DNA of 5,508 nt from Alphaproteobacteria bacterium (lineage in GTDB: Bacteria; Pseudomonadota; Alphaproteobacteria; Caulobacterales; Maricaulaceae): the NCBI GenBank assembly GCA_030428405.1, contig JAUIEH010000215.1, positions 1-5,508 of the forward strand. The letters are read 5' to 3'. Both the position numbers and the translations under genes were made by a program. The notes below the pieces were generated by a model. That model saw only the letters and a program-made list of their open reading frames with translations, was not told where the DNA came from and made no database searches. Within the stretch, counting starts at the first letter, position 1. The number at the start of each line of letters is the position of its first letter. Of this stretch, positions 5,397-5,508 are shown piece after piece.

Positions 5397-5427
5397 CGGG
5401 CCGTCGGTTCTTCCGGCGGCCCGTTTT
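5397..5427 (+). terminator. Rho-independent terminator
   Basis: CGGGCCGTCGG (5397-5407) pairs fully with CCGGCGGCCCG (5413-5423): eleven pairs with one G-U and a five-base TTCTT loop, followed at once by TTTT (5424-5427). The T-run is present only in the plus-strand direction; the other strand lacks one after the stem. It marks the 3' end of a plus-strand transcript and fits as the end of the 43-codon ORF unit. Confidence 0.85.
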
Positions 5428-5508
5428 GCGTTCGCGCTCTTTCGCCGCAAAGCCGAGAAGGTCGCGTTCGCGCCTCAATGCCGCCTTGCCGCGCATCAAG
5501 CTTCTCCA

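Noticed and set aside
5428..5473. Direct repeat GCGTTCGCGC at 5428-5437 and 5464-5473
   Set aside because: Short, made of common GC-rich words, and with no associated element; likely chance.
5200..5499. A 99-codon minus-strand open frame at the right end
   Set aside because: It runs through both arms of the terminator and opposite the 43-codon ORF; no start signal or recognisable motif. A real gene entering from the right cannot be fully excluded for 5428-5508.

Overview
The window is GC-rich DNA with strongly G/C-biased third codon positions. Together with the gene content (TPR-sulfotransferases, an FMN reductase, a DUF302 lipoprotein), this suggests an alphaproteobacterium, perhaps Hyphomonadaceae/Caulobacterales-like. 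The taxon is an inference from composition and gene families, not a search result.

Layout. Positions 1-379 (minus strand) hold the first 126 codons of a lipoprotein gene that runs off the left edge. Positions 468-3730 (minus strand) hold two tandem paralogous genes of almost equal length (543 and 544 codons), joined by a 4-nt ATGA overlap. Each encodes N-terminal TPR-like helical repeats and a C-terminal PAPS-dependent sulfotransferase domain. A 150-bp divergent spacer (3731-3880) separates them from a plus-strand pair: an NADPH-dependent FMN reductase family flavoprotein (3881-4444) and, 43 bp later, a DUF302-family lipoprotein (4488-4976). The spacer carries a perfect 8-bp inverted repeat and a 15-bp imperfect direct repeat at 30-bp spacing.

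The last 532 bp hold no long gene but are not empty. There is a set of alternating complementary GC arms (5087-5125) followed by a T-rich tract. Next comes a strong Shine-Dalgarno (AGGAGG) before a 12-codon mini-ORF, with that Shine-Dalgarno inside an 11-bp stem. A 43-codon ORF with coding-like third positions (5251-5382) follows, then a clear rho-independent terminator (5397-5427). I read this as a small-protein or small-RNA transcription unit with a structured leader. It is the least explained part of the window. From 5428 to 5508 I see no supportable gene or site.

How the genes work together. The two sulfotransferases are almost certainly co-translated, probably acting on related acceptors; the upstream copy has changed motif residues. 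The reductase and DUF302 lipoprotein probably share a transcript. No pathway linking the two groups can be read from the sequence. No tRNA, rRNA, CRISPR array, transposase or integrase is visible.
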